Source: Acholeplasmatales bacterium
GTDB lineage: Bacteria; Bacillota_I; Bacilli_A; Acholeplasmatales; Anaeroplasmataceae
NCBI GenBank assembly: GCA_017444645.1
Contig: JAFSWG010000015.1
Span: 1-35,323, forward strand
Reading direction: 5' to 3'
DNA length: 35,323 nucleotides
Within the stretch, counting starts at the first letter, position 1, and each line of letters starts with the position of its first letter. The notes below the pieces were generated by a model. That model searched no databases and had not been told where the DNA came from. It saw nothing but the letters and a program-made list of their open reading frames with translations. Positions 1 through 7,558 of the stretch are shown here, one piece after another. Both the position numbers and the translations under genes were made by a program.

Positions 1-2
1 GT

Positions 3-79
3 GGTCCGGTAGTTCAGTTGGTTAGAATGCCTGCCTGTCACGTAGGAGGTCGCGAGTTCGAGTCTCGTCCGGACCGCCA
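3..79 (+). tRNA. tRNA-Asp (GTC)
   Basis: Full cloverleaf. The acceptor stem GGTCCGG (3-9) pairs with CCGGACC (69-75), followed by discriminator G and an encoded CCA (77-79). The D-loop reads AGTTCAGTTGG, the anticodon loop contains GTC (Asp), and the T-arm has the GTTCGAGTC core. It lies 9 bases upstream of tRNA-Phe with no terminator between them, so the two are probably co-transcribed from a promoter outside the window. Confidence 0.97.
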
Positions 80-88
80 CTTAAAAAT

Positions 89-164
89 GCTTCGGTAGCT
101 CAGTTGGTAGAGCACAGGACTGAAAATCCTGGTGTCGGCGGTTCAATCCCGCCCTGAAGCACCA
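89..164 (+). tRNA. tRNA-Phe (GAA)
   Basis: Full cloverleaf. The acceptor GCTTCGG (89-95) pairs with CCTGAAGC (154-160, one G-T pair), followed by discriminator A161 and encoded CCA 162-164. The anticodon loop CTGAAAA carries GAA (Phe), and the T-arm has GGTTCAATCC. It is the last tRNA of the cluster, and a terminator hairpin follows. Confidence 0.97.
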
Positions 165-200
165 TTTTTATTTTCAAACCTACCTTTCTTATATATTAAG

Positions 201-228
201 CATTGGCTATTGCCAATGTTTTTTATTT
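201..228 (+). terminator. Intrinsic terminator of the tRNA cluster
   Basis: Stem CATTGGC (201-207) pairs with GCCAATG (212-218), loop TATT, followed by a run of six T. It closes the Asp-Phe tRNA transcript. Confidence 0.85.
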
Positions 229-256
229 TTTATATTTAAGAATGACTTTAATTATT

Positions 257-263
257 GTATAAT
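257..263 (+). promoter_or_regulatory. Promoter -10 box for the cdaA operon
   Basis: A perfect TATAAT (258-263) preceded by TTG lies about 60 bases before the cdaA start. No good -35 hexamer is visible at 17 bases. The TTGTATAAT form recurs before glnS and before the glycerol operon. Confidence 0.6.
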
Positions 264-323
264 AATTAATAGAATGTGTAAGTGGGTAATTTCTTACTAA
301 ATCATAGAAAAAGGGGTTTTAGG

Positions 324-1109
324 ATGAATTTTTTAACATTTATTGATGATATCACTAAATTTTTCAATGATAACATAGTTGTTACAATAATTATTGATGC
401 ATATTTAGCTTTATTAATTATTTCATTTGTTATTTTCTTGTGTTTGAAATTCAAGAAAGCCATTAATTTAACTATAATTGGTTTATTGTTATTATTAATT
501 AAATTTGCATCTGATCAATTTGGCTTTAAAATATCTTCAATGCTATATACGGCAGTATTAGTAGCCTATATAGTGATTTGTACTATTTTATTAGCTCCAG
601 AATTAAGAAAAATGATGGAATATCATAAAGCTGATGACAATAAGAAGGCAATGGTTATGTCATCTACTCAAGCAACACGTGAAGCAATAGTAGATGCAGT
701 ATTCAACATGAGTGCTGGTAAGGTTGGAGCCTTAATCACATTTGAACTTCATAATTCACTAGAACAATATGCTGAAAGAGCAATCAACCTAAATTCTGAT
801 ATTTCAAGAGAATTATTAGAACAAATATTCATCAAAGATTCTCCACTTCACGATGGTGGCGTAATTATTAGAGGAAATAAAATAATTTGTGCTGCTGCAT
901 ATTATACATTATCTCAAGATTCAACTCTTGATAAAACAGTTGGTTCAAGACATAGAGCTGGATTAGGTTTATCTGAAATTACAGATTCATTGACAATAAT
1001 CGTATCAGAAGAAACAGGAACAGTTCATATCGCTTGTGCTGGATTAATGAATGTAATGAATTCTAAGAGTGAATTATTAGAATATATAAATATTTATCTA
1101 GGTAATTAA
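324..1109 (+). CDS. cdaA: Diadenylate cyclase CdaA (c-di-AMP synthase)
   Basis: Membrane-bound enzyme that condenses two ATP into cyclic di-AMP, a second messenger controlling potassium uptake, osmolyte balance and wall homeostasis in Bacillota. The 261-residue protein has three hydrophobic N-terminal segments (about 20-41, 47-63, 74-92) and then a DAC domain with the hallmark DGG (177-179) and RHR (209-211) motifs. Length fits the family. I chose ATG 324, which follows an AGG-containing ribosome site; an in-frame GTG at 282 would add 14 poorly matching residues. The usual partners cdaR and glmM do not follow. Instead a small membrane protein and a PAS/degenerate-GGDEF protein follow in the same operon. 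Confidence 0.95.
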   Translation: MNFLTFIDDITKFFNDNIVVTIIIDAYLALLIISFVIFLCLKFKKAINLTIIGLLLLLIKFASDQFGFKISSMLYTAVLVAYIVICTILLAPELRKMMEYHKADDNKKAMVMSSTQATREAIVDAVFNMSAGKVGALITFELHNSLEQYAERAINLNSDISRELLEQIFIKDSPLHDGGVIIRGNKIICAAAYYTLSQDSTLDKTVGSRHRAGLGLSEITDSLTIIVSEETGTVHIACAGLMNVMNSKSELLEYINIYLGN

Positions 1110-1123
1110 AAGGGGGATATAAT

Positions 1124-1300
1124 ATGAAAATTGTTAATTTTATAATTGAAATGTTAATATCTCCATTTGTTGTACTATTTAGAGCTAACGCAAAACCATC
1201 ACCAAATAAGGTTGTAAAGCCTATATTTGTATTTTTGATTTCAGCTGCAGTATTAGCTGTCTTAATTTTGATTGTATATTATGAGGTGATTTTTAAATGA
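1124..1300 (+). CDS. Small membrane protein (58 aa), function unknown
   Basis: An ATG at 1124 preceded by a strong AGGGGG site (1111-1116) opens a 58-residue frame ending at TGA 1298-1300. Residues 4-20 are hydrophobic, 21-32 are polar and basic (Asn, Lys, Pro), and 33-53 form a clear transmembrane helix. The stop overlaps the next start (ATGA), implying translational coupling with the PAS/GGDEF protein. Its good ribosome site and tight fit between two membrane proteins argue that it is real. I do not recognise the family. Being between CdaA and a sensor-like protein, it may modulate one of them, but that is inference. Confidence 0.75.
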   Translation: MKIVNFIIEMLISPFVVLFRANAKPSPNKVVKPIFVFLISAAVLAVLILIVYYEVIFK

Positions 1301-2877
1301 TATTTCAAGGAGTAGAACTTTTAGAATATTTTAATCAAAGTCCTATCATTCCTTTAGCATTATCTGCCTTAATAACATTTATTATAATTATGCAATGCTT
1401 CGCTAAGCACATGTTTTTCAAAATAAGATTATTATTATCTTTTTTATTAACATTTGCTGCAGCATTATGCTTAGTATTTCATCAAGAAATCCAAGCTAGC
1501 AACGAAGTATGGATTAATTTTGAAAGATTTGGCTTAGTAGGTGTTGATGTATTTGTTTGTATTTTATTTTTTACAACTATAGATTTATCATTATCTAACG
1601 AGAAGCTACATAAAATATTAACTAAATCTTTAGATGAATCTAAATATTTCGTTTTATTAGATAAAAGAGATAAGGTTAGAGAAATATCTTCTTTATTAGC
1701 TAAAGATTTAAATGTAAAGCCTGAGGATGCTATTAGAAAGAATTTCTTTGATATAGTAGAAAATAAATATCGTATTGTTGGTCTAAATGGTGAAGAGGCA
1801 ACAAAAAAGAATATTAAAAAATATTTTGAGCATTATGAAAAGAAAGTAAAAGAGGGAGATAAAAAAACTCTTGAGCTAAATATCTTAGATGATAACGCAA
1901 GACATGATGCCTTATATTTTAATGAATCTCCAGTATTCTCTAGAGGTAAATACAAAGGAAGAATATTAATTGGAGATAAGAAGAATGAAGAAACATTAGT
2001 TGGAATGGAAAAAGAATTAAATGATAAAAATGCTGAATTAGATTTAATTAGAAGCCGTTTCTTATCAATTCTTTATAAAACAACTGATGGTATTTATTTC
2101 AATAACTTAAATGACAAATCTATTTGGTTTAATGATATATTAGTTAAAAGATTATGCTTAAATGGAAATACTATCGATAGTAATGAATTTTATTCGAATA
2201 TTCATCCAGAAGATATGCCATTATATCAAGATGTTTTAAACAGTATTACAGAAGATTATTCTATAACATATAGATATAATACAGGTTCATATTATGTATA
2301 TGTAAAAGAACAAGGTGATAAAGTAGTATCAGGCAATACTATTGAGCTTTGTGGAACAATGTCAGTAATTGATAATTATCGTTATGAAAAAACTGATACT
2401 GCACTTGATTCAGTTGGTAGTGAGCCTGAAATGCTTGCAAGATTTAAAGCATTACAAACTAATGATCAAGTATTTGAAGTAGTACACTTTAGAGTCGCAT
2501 CAATTCCAGAAATCAATGAAAAATATGGTAGAGGAATTGGAAATATGATGTTATCAGAATATGTTAACTTCTTTAAACAAACATTTATAGTTGATAATTA
2601 TATTTATAGAGTATCAGGACTTGAATTTGTAGCATTTATAACAAACTATAACAAAATGGAAATGCTAAAGAGTCAATTAAGAAATGAAAATAATTTATTA
2701 GAGCCTTCGGCAACATTAGGTGGAGATAAAATAGTAACAAAGGTGTATATGGGAATTTCTTATTCTAACGATACACCTAATCCACAGGATGCATTAACAA
2801 ATGCTAAGAATGCTTTAAAAATTGCTGCAAATGAGAATTTCGCATCATCATATGCATATTTCAAGGATCTAAGATAA
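1297..2877 (+). CDS. Membrane PAS-like protein with degenerate GGDEF domain
   Basis: 526 residues: three hydrophobic segments (about 17-35, 42-62, 78-95), a PAS-like region (about 112-228), a short helical linker, a second PAS-like region (about 250-362) and a C-terminal GGDEF-type fold (about 380-526). The signature GGDEF reads SGLEF (440-444), and the upstream metal-binding Asp of the consensus DxDxFKxIN is absent, with only EINEKYG retained (405-411). It is therefore unlikely to make c-di-GMP. GdpP, the c-di-AMP phosphodiesterase, also combines membrane, PAS and degenerate GGDEF parts, but this protein lacks the DHH/DHHA1 hydrolase domain. Position in the cdaA operon suggests a sensor or binding role; the exact function is unknown. 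Confidence 0.8.
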   Translation: MIFQGVELLEYFNQSPIIPLALSALITFIIIMQCFAKHMFFKIRLLLSFLLTFAAALCLVFHQEIQASNEVWINFERFGLVGVDVFVCILFFTTIDLSLSNEKLHKILTKSLDESKYFVLLDKRDKVREISSLLAKDLNVKPEDAIRKNFFDIVENKYRIVGLNGEEATKKNIKKYFEHYEKKVKEGDKKTLELNILDDNARHDALYFNESPVFSRGKYKGRILIGDKKNEETLVGMEKELNDKNAELDLIRSRFLSILYKTTDGIYFNNLNDKSIWFNDILVKRLCLNGNTIDSNEFYSNIHPEDMPLYQDVLNSITEDYSITYRYNTGSYYVYVKEQGDKVVSGNTIELCGTMSVIDNYRYEKTDTALDSVGSEPEMLARFKALQTNDQVFEVVHFRVASIPEINEKYGRGIGNMMLSEYVNFFKQTFIVDNYIYRVSGLEFVAFITNYNKMEMLKSQLRNENNLLEPSATLGGDKIVTKVYMGISYSNDTPNPQDALTNAKNALKIAANENFASSYAYFKDLR

Positions 2878-3380
2878 TGGATAAAAAGGATGCTAGAAAA
2901 TATGCATTAGCCCTAAGAAGTAATATAGAAAAGGGCGATAAATTTAATTTTATAGTTAATGAATTAAAAGAAGCAATAAAAAAATATAATAATATTGGTA
3001 TTTATTATCCTATTGGTAGTGAGATAGATATAACTAATATTATGAATATATATCCAAATAAGTCATTTTATTTACCAATTACTAGAGATGAAATATCGTT
3101 TATTAAATATAATCTAAATGACAAATTAATGGATGGTAAATTTCGTACAAAGGAGCCGATTGGAGATATTGTTAATAGAGATGATATAGAATGCTTTATC
3201 ATCCCATGTGTTGCAATATCTAAAGATAAAAAAAGACTAGGCTATGGTAAAGGATATTATGATAGATATTTAAATGGATATAAAGGTTTTAAAATCGGAG
3301 TTATTTATAAAGAATTAAATAATTTAGATTTTGAAGCTGATGATTTTGATGTAGTTCTAGATTTAATTATAGAAGGGTGA
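2877..3380 (+). CDS. yqgN: 5-formyltetrahydrofolate cyclo-ligase
   Basis: Converts 5-formyl-THF to 5,10-methenyl-THF using ATP, returning stored folate to the one-carbon pool. The 167-residue protein is slightly short for the family but carries the diagnostic C-terminal signature RLGYGKGYYDRYL (about 121-133), and the YYPIGSEID segment corresponds to the substrate region. The start ATG shares one base with the previous stop (TAATG), so translation is probably coupled. The product feeds the folate pool also used by TrmFO, encoded later in the window. Confidence 0.92.
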   Translation: MDKKDARKYALALRSNIEKGDKFNFIVNELKEAIKKYNNIGIYYPIGSEIDITNIMNIYPNKSFYLPITRDEISFIKYNLNDKLMDGKFRTKEPIGDIVNRDDIECFIIPCVAISKDKKRLGYGKGYYDRYLNGYKGFKIGVIYKELNNLDFEADDFDVVLDLIIEG

Positions 3381-3386
3381 TTGATT

Positions 3387-4040
3387 ATGGTTTCTGCAAT
3401 ACTTTTAATGGCTGGTAAAGGCGAAAGAATGAAAAAGGATATTAATAAGATTCTTTTACCACTTGGAAATAAAAAAATATATGAATATTCATTAAAGGTG
3501 TTATTAGAAACCGTAGATGAAGTTGTTTGTGTTATTAGTGAAGCAGATAGCCAATTAATGAAAAAATTACCTAAAAAGGTTAAAGTAACTTTTGGTGGGG
3601 CTACTAGACAAGAAAGCGTATTAAATGGATTAAGACTTGTAACAAATGAATATGTATTAATTCATGATGCTGCAAGACCTTTTATTACTACTGAATTAAT
3701 AGAACAAATTAAAATGTTATTAAATCCTAACACTAATGTATTAGTATGTAACGAATGTAAAGATACAATTAAGTTGTTAGAAGGAGAAACAATTCAAACC
3801 TTAGATAGAAATAAACTTGTTCGTGCGGCTACACCACAATGTAGTAGTACTAAATATTTATTAGATGGATATAATATGGCACTTCAAGATAATAATCAAT
3901 TTACTGATGATTTATCTGTTTTAGAATATTATTTTCCAGAGCTTGTTACTGAATTAGTATATGCAAGTGATGACATATTTAAAATAACTACTGAAACTGA
4001 TTATCAATTAGCTGAGCTAATTTGGAGGAAATATGATTAG
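3387..4040 (+). CDS. ispD: 2-C-methyl-D-erythritol 4-phosphate cytidylyltransferase IspD
   Basis: Third step of the DOXP/MEP isoprenoid pathway: MEP plus CTP gives CDP-ME. The N-terminal nucleotide-binding stretch reads AILLMAGKGERM, followed by GGATRQESV, IHDAARPFI and ATPQ motifs typical of IspD. I start it at ATG 3387 (217 aa), 10 bases after AGAAGG; the alternative TTG at 3381 is too close to that site. It overlaps ispF by 8 bases, the common ispD-ispF pairing. This cell therefore likely makes isoprenoids by the MEP route. Confidence 0.95.
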   Translation: MVSAILLMAGKGERMKKDINKILLPLGNKKIYEYSLKVLLETVDEVVCVISEADSQLMKKLPKKVKVTFGGATRQESVLNGLRLVTNEYVLIHDAARPFITTELIEQIKMLLNPNTNVLVCNECKDTIKLLEGETIQTLDRNKLVRAATPQCSSTKYLLDGYNMALQDNNQFTDDLSVLEYYFPELVTELVYASDDIFKITTETDYQLAELIWRKYD

Positions 4041-4512
4041 AGTAGGACATTCTTGGGATACTCATAAGCTTGTAAAAGGTAGAGATTTAATCCTAGGTGG
4101 AATTAAAATTGAATCTGAAATAGGACTATTAGGTCATAGCGATGCCGATGTAGTATTACATGCAGTAGCTGAAAGCTTACTTGGTAGCTTAGCTTTAGGT
4201 GACCTTGGTACATTTTATCCTGATAATAGTGAAAAGACTTTAGGAATGGATTCTAAAATCATTTTAAAAGAATGCTATCAAATGGTTAAAAATAAAGGAT
4301 TTCATTTAAATAATATAGATTTAATCATCTATTCTCAAAATATTAAAATTAGCCCTATTAGAGAAGCTATTAGAGAAAGTATAGCTAATATATTAGAAAT
4401 AGGTACAGATATGGTAAGTGTAAAAGCTACAACATATGAAAAAATGGGCTTTATAGGTAGAGGAGAAGCAATTGCTTGTGAAGCTGTGTGCTTAGTAGAA
4501 AACAATGATTAA
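4033..4512 (+). CDS. ispF: 2-C-methyl-D-erythritol 2,4-cyclodiphosphate synthase IspF
   Basis: Converts CDP-ME 2-phosphate to ME-2,4-cyclodiphosphate with release of CMP. The 159-residue length is typical. The zinc ligands of the family are present: Asp9 and His11 in RVGHSWDTH and His43 in HSDADVVLH. The C-terminal signature VKATTYEKMGFIGRGE, which builds the trimer active site, is intact. The gene overlaps both neighbours by 8 bases. IspE, which acts between IspD and IspF, is not in the window. Confidence 0.96.
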   Translation: MIRVGHSWDTHKLVKGRDLILGGIKIESEIGLLGHSDADVVLHAVAESLLGSLALGDLGTFYPDNSEKTLGMDSKIILKECYQMVKNKGFHLNNIDLIIYSQNIKISPIREAIRESIANILEIGTDMVSVKATTYEKMGFIGRGEAIACEAVCLVENND

Positions 4513-4969
4513 TGTATTATTTGTATGCCATGGAAATATTTGTAGAAGTCCTATGGCTGAATATTTATTTAAATATTATGTAGAAAAAAAGAATGTATCT
4601 AATAAGTTTTATATTGAATCATGTGCTACATCAACTGAAGAAATAGGCAATCATATTCATTATGGAACAAAAAAAGTATTAGATAAATATAAAATAGATG
4701 CTAGTAGAAAGACTGCAAGACAAATCACTAGAGCTGATTATGAGAAATTTGATTATATAATTATTATGGATAGAAATAATTTATATAATATTAAAAGAAT
4801 CATTGGTGAAGATTCTAAAAATAAAATACATATGTTTTTAGAATATGCAGGCTTAAATAGAGATATTAGTGATCCTTGGTATACTGGGGATTTTAGAAAA
4901 ACAGAAGAAGATATTATTATTGGTATTAAGGCATTTTATTCTTATTTAGAAGAAAACGATTTAATTTAA
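4505..4969 (+). CDS. Low-molecular-weight protein-tyrosine phosphatase
   Basis: Cytoplasmic phosphatase of the LMW-PTP family, 154 residues. The P-loop CHGNICRS gives catalytic Cys8 and Arg14 in the CX5R pattern, and the general-acid Asp is in the DPW motif (about residue 123). It starts at ATG 4505 inside the end of ispF and closes the operon. No terminator is evident before the yutD promoter, so some read-through is likely. A tyrosine-kinase or capsule cluster, the usual partner in polysaccharide control, is not adjacent, so its substrate cannot be read from context. Confidence 0.93.
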   Translation: MINVLFVCHGNICRSPMAEYLFKYYVEKKNVSNKFYIESCATSTEEIGNHIHYGTKKVLDKYKIDASRKTARQITRADYEKFDYIIIMDRNNLYNIKRIIGEDSKNKIHMFLEYAGLNRDISDPWYTGDFRKTEEDIIIGIKAFYSYLEENDLI

Positions 4970-4993
4970 CTTTATTAATATGTAATTTTGTTA

Positions 4994-4999
4994 TATAAT
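4994..4999 (+). promoter_or_regulatory. Promoter -10 box before yutD
   Basis: A perfect TATAAT lies about 21 bases before the yutD start codon in the 50-base gap after the phosphatase gene. No clear -35 hexamer is present. Confidence 0.5.
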
Positions 5000-5019
5000 T
5001 CTTTCATGTAGGTGTTATT

Positions 5020-5661
5020 ATGTTGATTAAATGTAGTAAAGGAATGTACAAAGTTGAAAAAAATTATAGGGATGCATTTAAAGTAGAAGAATTCCAAGAA
5101 AAATATTTAGAGGAATGCTTTGATAGATATCCTTATATTGTTGGAGATATTTCATCTAATATCTTAAGATTAAAAGGTTTCGATGATAATCCAAAAAGTA
5201 ATTCTTTCTATAAGAATATAGATAAATATATTGAAGACTCTTGTGCTTTTGGCTGCCCATATTTTGTATTAAGCCGTATCCATAGTGATAATGAATATAA
5301 TAAGCTATTAGAAAATGATCAACCACCTATTACTACAGATCCTAGATTTGATATAACATCAATTCAAAAAGAGAATTTTGATAAAGAATCTCTTATTTTA
5401 AAAACAACACCTAAAACAAAAGTAAATGTAGTAATTGATACAAACAAATTAAATGCAATTCCTAAAGGTGAATTACCTGCTGATTTAGTTGAAATTGCTA
5501 AGGCAGAAAAGAATACTGCTAATAATCAAAGAAAGAACCAGGCTCCTCAAAAAGAAAAAGAGCCAGAACAAACATTTGTTTCTGCGAGCCCTGATTTTGA
5601 TCCTTCAAAGAAGGAGAAAAAAGGAAGATTTAATAACAATCGTAGAAACAAAAATAGATAG
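5020..5661 (+). CDS. yutD: YutD family protein (DUF1027) with basic tail
   Basis: Residues 1-90 match the YutD/DUF1027 pattern: KNYRDAFK near the N terminus, the YPYIVGDISSNILRLKGF segment (about 38-55), then CAFGCPYFVLSR (about 76-87). The role of the family is not established. The protein is longer than the conserved core: residues from about 140 are rich in Lys, Asn, Arg and Glu and end in an RNNNRRNKNR tract. Such a disordered basic tail could contact RNA or ribosomes, which is inference only. AGGTG precedes ATG 5020. The next gene starts 12 bases downstream. Confidence 0.85.
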   Translation: MLIKCSKGMYKVEKNYRDAFKVEEFQEKYLEECFDRYPYIVGDISSNILRLKGFDDNPKSNSFYKNIDKYIEDSCAFGCPYFVLSRIHSDNEYNKLLENDQPPITTDPRFDITSIQKENFDKESLILKTTPKTKVNVVIDTNKLNAIPKGELPADLVEIAKAEKNTANNQRKNQAPQKEKEPEQTFVSASPDFDPSKKEKKGRFNNNRRNKNR

Positions 5662-5673
5662 GAGTAATTATAT

Positions 5674-5925
5674 ATGGAAGCAAGAGATAATGAAACAATA
5701 GTTGCTGAAATTGAAAGAATCTTAGATAAAATTAAGCCTTATCTTAACTCAGAAGGCGGAGATTTAGAATTTTTAAAATTTGAAGATGGAATAGTATATA
5801 TTAGAATGCTTGGTGCATGCATCGATTGTGGTGCTTTAGATTCAACATTAAAAGATGGAATTGAAGCATTATTATTAGAATATGTACCTGAAGTAGTTGA
5901 AGTTAAAAATGTTATTGGTGAGTGA
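5674..5925 (+). CDS. NifU C-terminal-type Fe-S cluster carrier (Nfu/YutI)
   Basis: 83-residue stand-alone Nfu domain that carries and delivers Fe-S clusters to apoproteins. The hallmark CXXC is in GACIDCGALD (about residues 48-57), and EGGDLEFLK near residue 28 and the TLKDGIEALL helix after the CXXC are typical. The usual Cys-Pro after the motif is Cys-Gly here, but both cysteines are kept. An AGGAG site lies before ATG 5674. Likely clients encoded nearby include the 2Fe-2S glycerol-3-phosphate dehydrogenase component. The SUF genes are not in the window. Confidence 0.93.
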   Translation: MEARDNETIVAEIERILDKIKPYLNSEGGDLEFLKFEDGIVYIRMLGACIDCGALDSTLKDGIEALLLEYVPEVVEVKNVIGE

Positions 5926-5930
5926 TTTAA

Positions 5931-6452
5931 ATGAATCAATTTGAAAATGATGCTAGAAACTTAACTAAGGAATTAATGACAACTAGAGCTATGCAAATTA
6001 TTATGTGTAGTTTAATTGCAATGTTCTCTGCCCAATTAATTAAGGTTATTTTATATTCAATTAAAAATAGGAAATTTGAATATAAAATGTTTGTTACAAC
6101 AGGTGGATTACCATCATCACATTCATCACTTTGTGTATGTTTATGCGTTATTTTAGGTATGCTACAATATCATGATGAAGGACAATTAACATGGGCCTTC
6201 GCTGTTGCGGTAGTAGTATCAATGGTTGTAATGTATGACGCTATGGGCGTAAGACTTGAAGCATCTAAACATGCTAAAATTTTAAATAGATTATCTGATG
6301 AAATACCTGAAGATGAAAAGCCTACTCTTTATGGTAAAAAAGGAAAATTAAAAGAGATGCTAGGACACCGTGGACTTGAAGTATTTGCGGGAGCAATGCT
6401 TGGAGCTGGTGTAGGCTTTGCAGGATTTGGAATTGTAATGATGATTGGTTAA
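5931..6452 (+). CDS. yuiD: Divergent PAP2 family membrane protein (YuiD-like, DUF212)
   Basis: 173 residues with several hydrophobic segments. Family motifs: GGLPSSHSS (about 58-66), the DAMGVRLEASKHAKILNRL block (about 103-121), and LGHRGLEVFAGAMLG (about 144-158). These are the divergent PAP2/DUF212 signatures. The canonical PAP2 phosphatase triad is incomplete, so phosphatase activity is unproven. The gene starts 5 bases after the Nfu gene. The neighbours have B. subtilis counterparts named yutD and yutI, and those names suggest old linkage with yuiD. Confidence 0.88.
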   Translation: MNQFENDARNLTKELMTTRAMQIIMCSLIAMFSAQLIKVILYSIKNRKFEYKMFVTTGGLPSSHSSLCVCLCVILGMLQYHDEGQLTWAFAVAVVVSMVVMYDAMGVRLEASKHAKILNRLSDEIPEDEKPTLYGKKGKLKEMLGHRGLEVFAGAMLGAGVGFAGFGIVMMIG

Positions 6453-6471
6453 AATACTAATCATCTTTTTT
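6440..6471 (+). terminator. Intrinsic terminator after the YuiD-like gene
   Basis: GATGATTGG (6440-6448) pairs with CTAATCATC (6457-6465) with one G-T pair, followed by a T run. The 5' arm contains the last codons of the gene, and the stop TAA (6450-6452) lies in the loop. Confidence 0.8.
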
Positions 6472-6496
6472 CATTTAATTTTAATTGTAATTGTAT

Positions 6497-6502
6497 TATA
6501 AT
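6497..6502 (+). promoter_or_regulatory. Promoter -10 box for the t6A operon
   Basis: A perfect TATAAT follows a terminator and lies 31 bases before the tsaE start. The region upstream is A/T only, with no convincing -35. Confidence 0.55.
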
Positions 6503-6533
6503 AGTATGGGAATATTTTAAGAAGGTGATTTAA

Positions 6534-6977
6534 TTGAGAAGCTTTAATTCATATAAGGTAGAAGATACAATTGAATTAGGTAAAAAAATAGGTTCTATTT
6601 TAAAACCTGGAGATGTTGTTTTACTAACAGGTGATTTAGGTGCTGGTAAAACTCATATCGCTAAAGGTATAGGGATTTCTCTTGGTGTTAAAAGAATTAT
6701 TAATTCACCTACTTTTACAATTGTAAAAGAATATAAAGGAGAAAATGTTACATTTTATCATTTAGATTTATATAGACTAGATGGATTAAATAATGATTTT
6801 GATCTAGAAGAATATATAGAATCTGATGGTATTTGTGCAATTGAATGGCCTCACCAAATTGATGAAATAATTCCTGATAATTACTTAAATATAAAGCTTT
6901 CTAGAATAAATGATAATGAAAGAATCATTGAAATAGAAGGTATTGGAAGATACAAAAAATATGAGGAGATGATTTAA
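6534..6977 (+). CDS. tsaE: tRNA t6A37 biosynthesis ATPase TsaE
   Basis: ATPase that, with TsaB and TsaD, transfers threonylcarbamoyl to A37 of ANN-decoding tRNAs. 147 residues with Walker A GDLGAGKT (33-40), switch segment NSPTFTIV (57-64), HLDLYRL (76-82) and IEWP (103-106), all typical of TsaE. The start is TTG 6534, set 8 bases after a very strong AGAAGGTGAT site (6520-6529), and no in-frame ATG lies nearby. The stop shares one base with the tsaB start (TAATG). Confidence 0.95.
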   Translation: MRSFNSYKVEDTIELGKKIGSILKPGDVVLLTGDLGAGKTHIAKGIGISLGVKRIINSPTFTIVKEYKGENVTFYHLDLYRLDGLNNDFDLEEYIESDGICAIEWPHQIDEIIPDNYLNIKLSRINDNERIIEIEGIGRYKKYEEMI

Positions 6978-7558
6978 TGTATTCCTTAATATTAGATTCA
7001 GCAACAAAGCTATTATATGTATGTTTAGTAAAAGATAATAAAGTAGTATATGAAAGCTATACAGAAGGAAAAAATGATCACGCAAAAAATATTGTTTATA
7101 AAGTAGATGAAGCATTAAAAACTAACAACATCACTTCAGATGATTTAAATGAAGTAGTAGTAGGTATAGGACCTGGCTCATATACAGGTGTTAGAATGGC
7201 TGTTGCCGTAGCTAAGATGCTAGCTGTATTTAAAAAGAATATTAAGTTATATACAATATCTACACTAAAACTAATGGCTAGTGGAAAAGAAGGAATTGTT
7301 TTATCTATGATAGATGCGAGAAGAAATAATTCCTTTGGTATGATAATTGATACAAAGAAAAATAAATATATAATTGATGAATGCTTAATATCAAATGATG
7401 AATTAAAATCTAATGACTATGAATATGAGGTTAACGAAGGAGAATTTGTAGTTAATCCATTATATGTATTAGCTAATAAAGTATTAGTAAATGAACCTCA
7501 TTTATTAGTACCTAATTATTTAAGAGATACTGAAGCTGAGAGGAATCTAAATGCTTAG
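6977..7558 (+). CDS. tsaB: tRNA t6A37 biosynthesis protein TsaB
   Basis: Inactive ASKHA-fold paralogue of TsaD that forms the TsaB-TsaD heterodimer in t6A synthesis. 193 residues, somewhat short against the usual 220-230. The N-terminal LILDSAT and the diagnostic GIGPGSYTGVRMAVAVAK (63-80) are present. It lies between tsaE and the rimI-type gene, the standard Bacillota order, and its end overlaps the next start by 8 bases. Confidence 0.94.
   Translation: MYSLILDSATKLLYVCLVKDNKVVYESYTEGKNDHAKNIVYKVDEALKTNNITSDDLNEVVVGIGPGSYTGVRMAVAVAKMLAVFKKNIKLYTISTLKLMASGKEGIVLSMIDARRNNSFGMIIDTKKNKYIIDECLISNDELKSNDYEYEVNEGEFVVNPLYVLANKVLVNEPHLLVPNYLRDTEAERNLNA

Noticed and set aside
282-323. Upstream GTG start for cdaA
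   Set aside because: The extra 14 residues are basic and unlike CdaA N termini, and a good ribosome site precedes ATG 324.
1297-2877. Active diguanylate cyclase
   Set aside because: SGLEF replaces GGDEF and the metal-binding Asp is missing, so c-di-GMP synthesis is unlikely.
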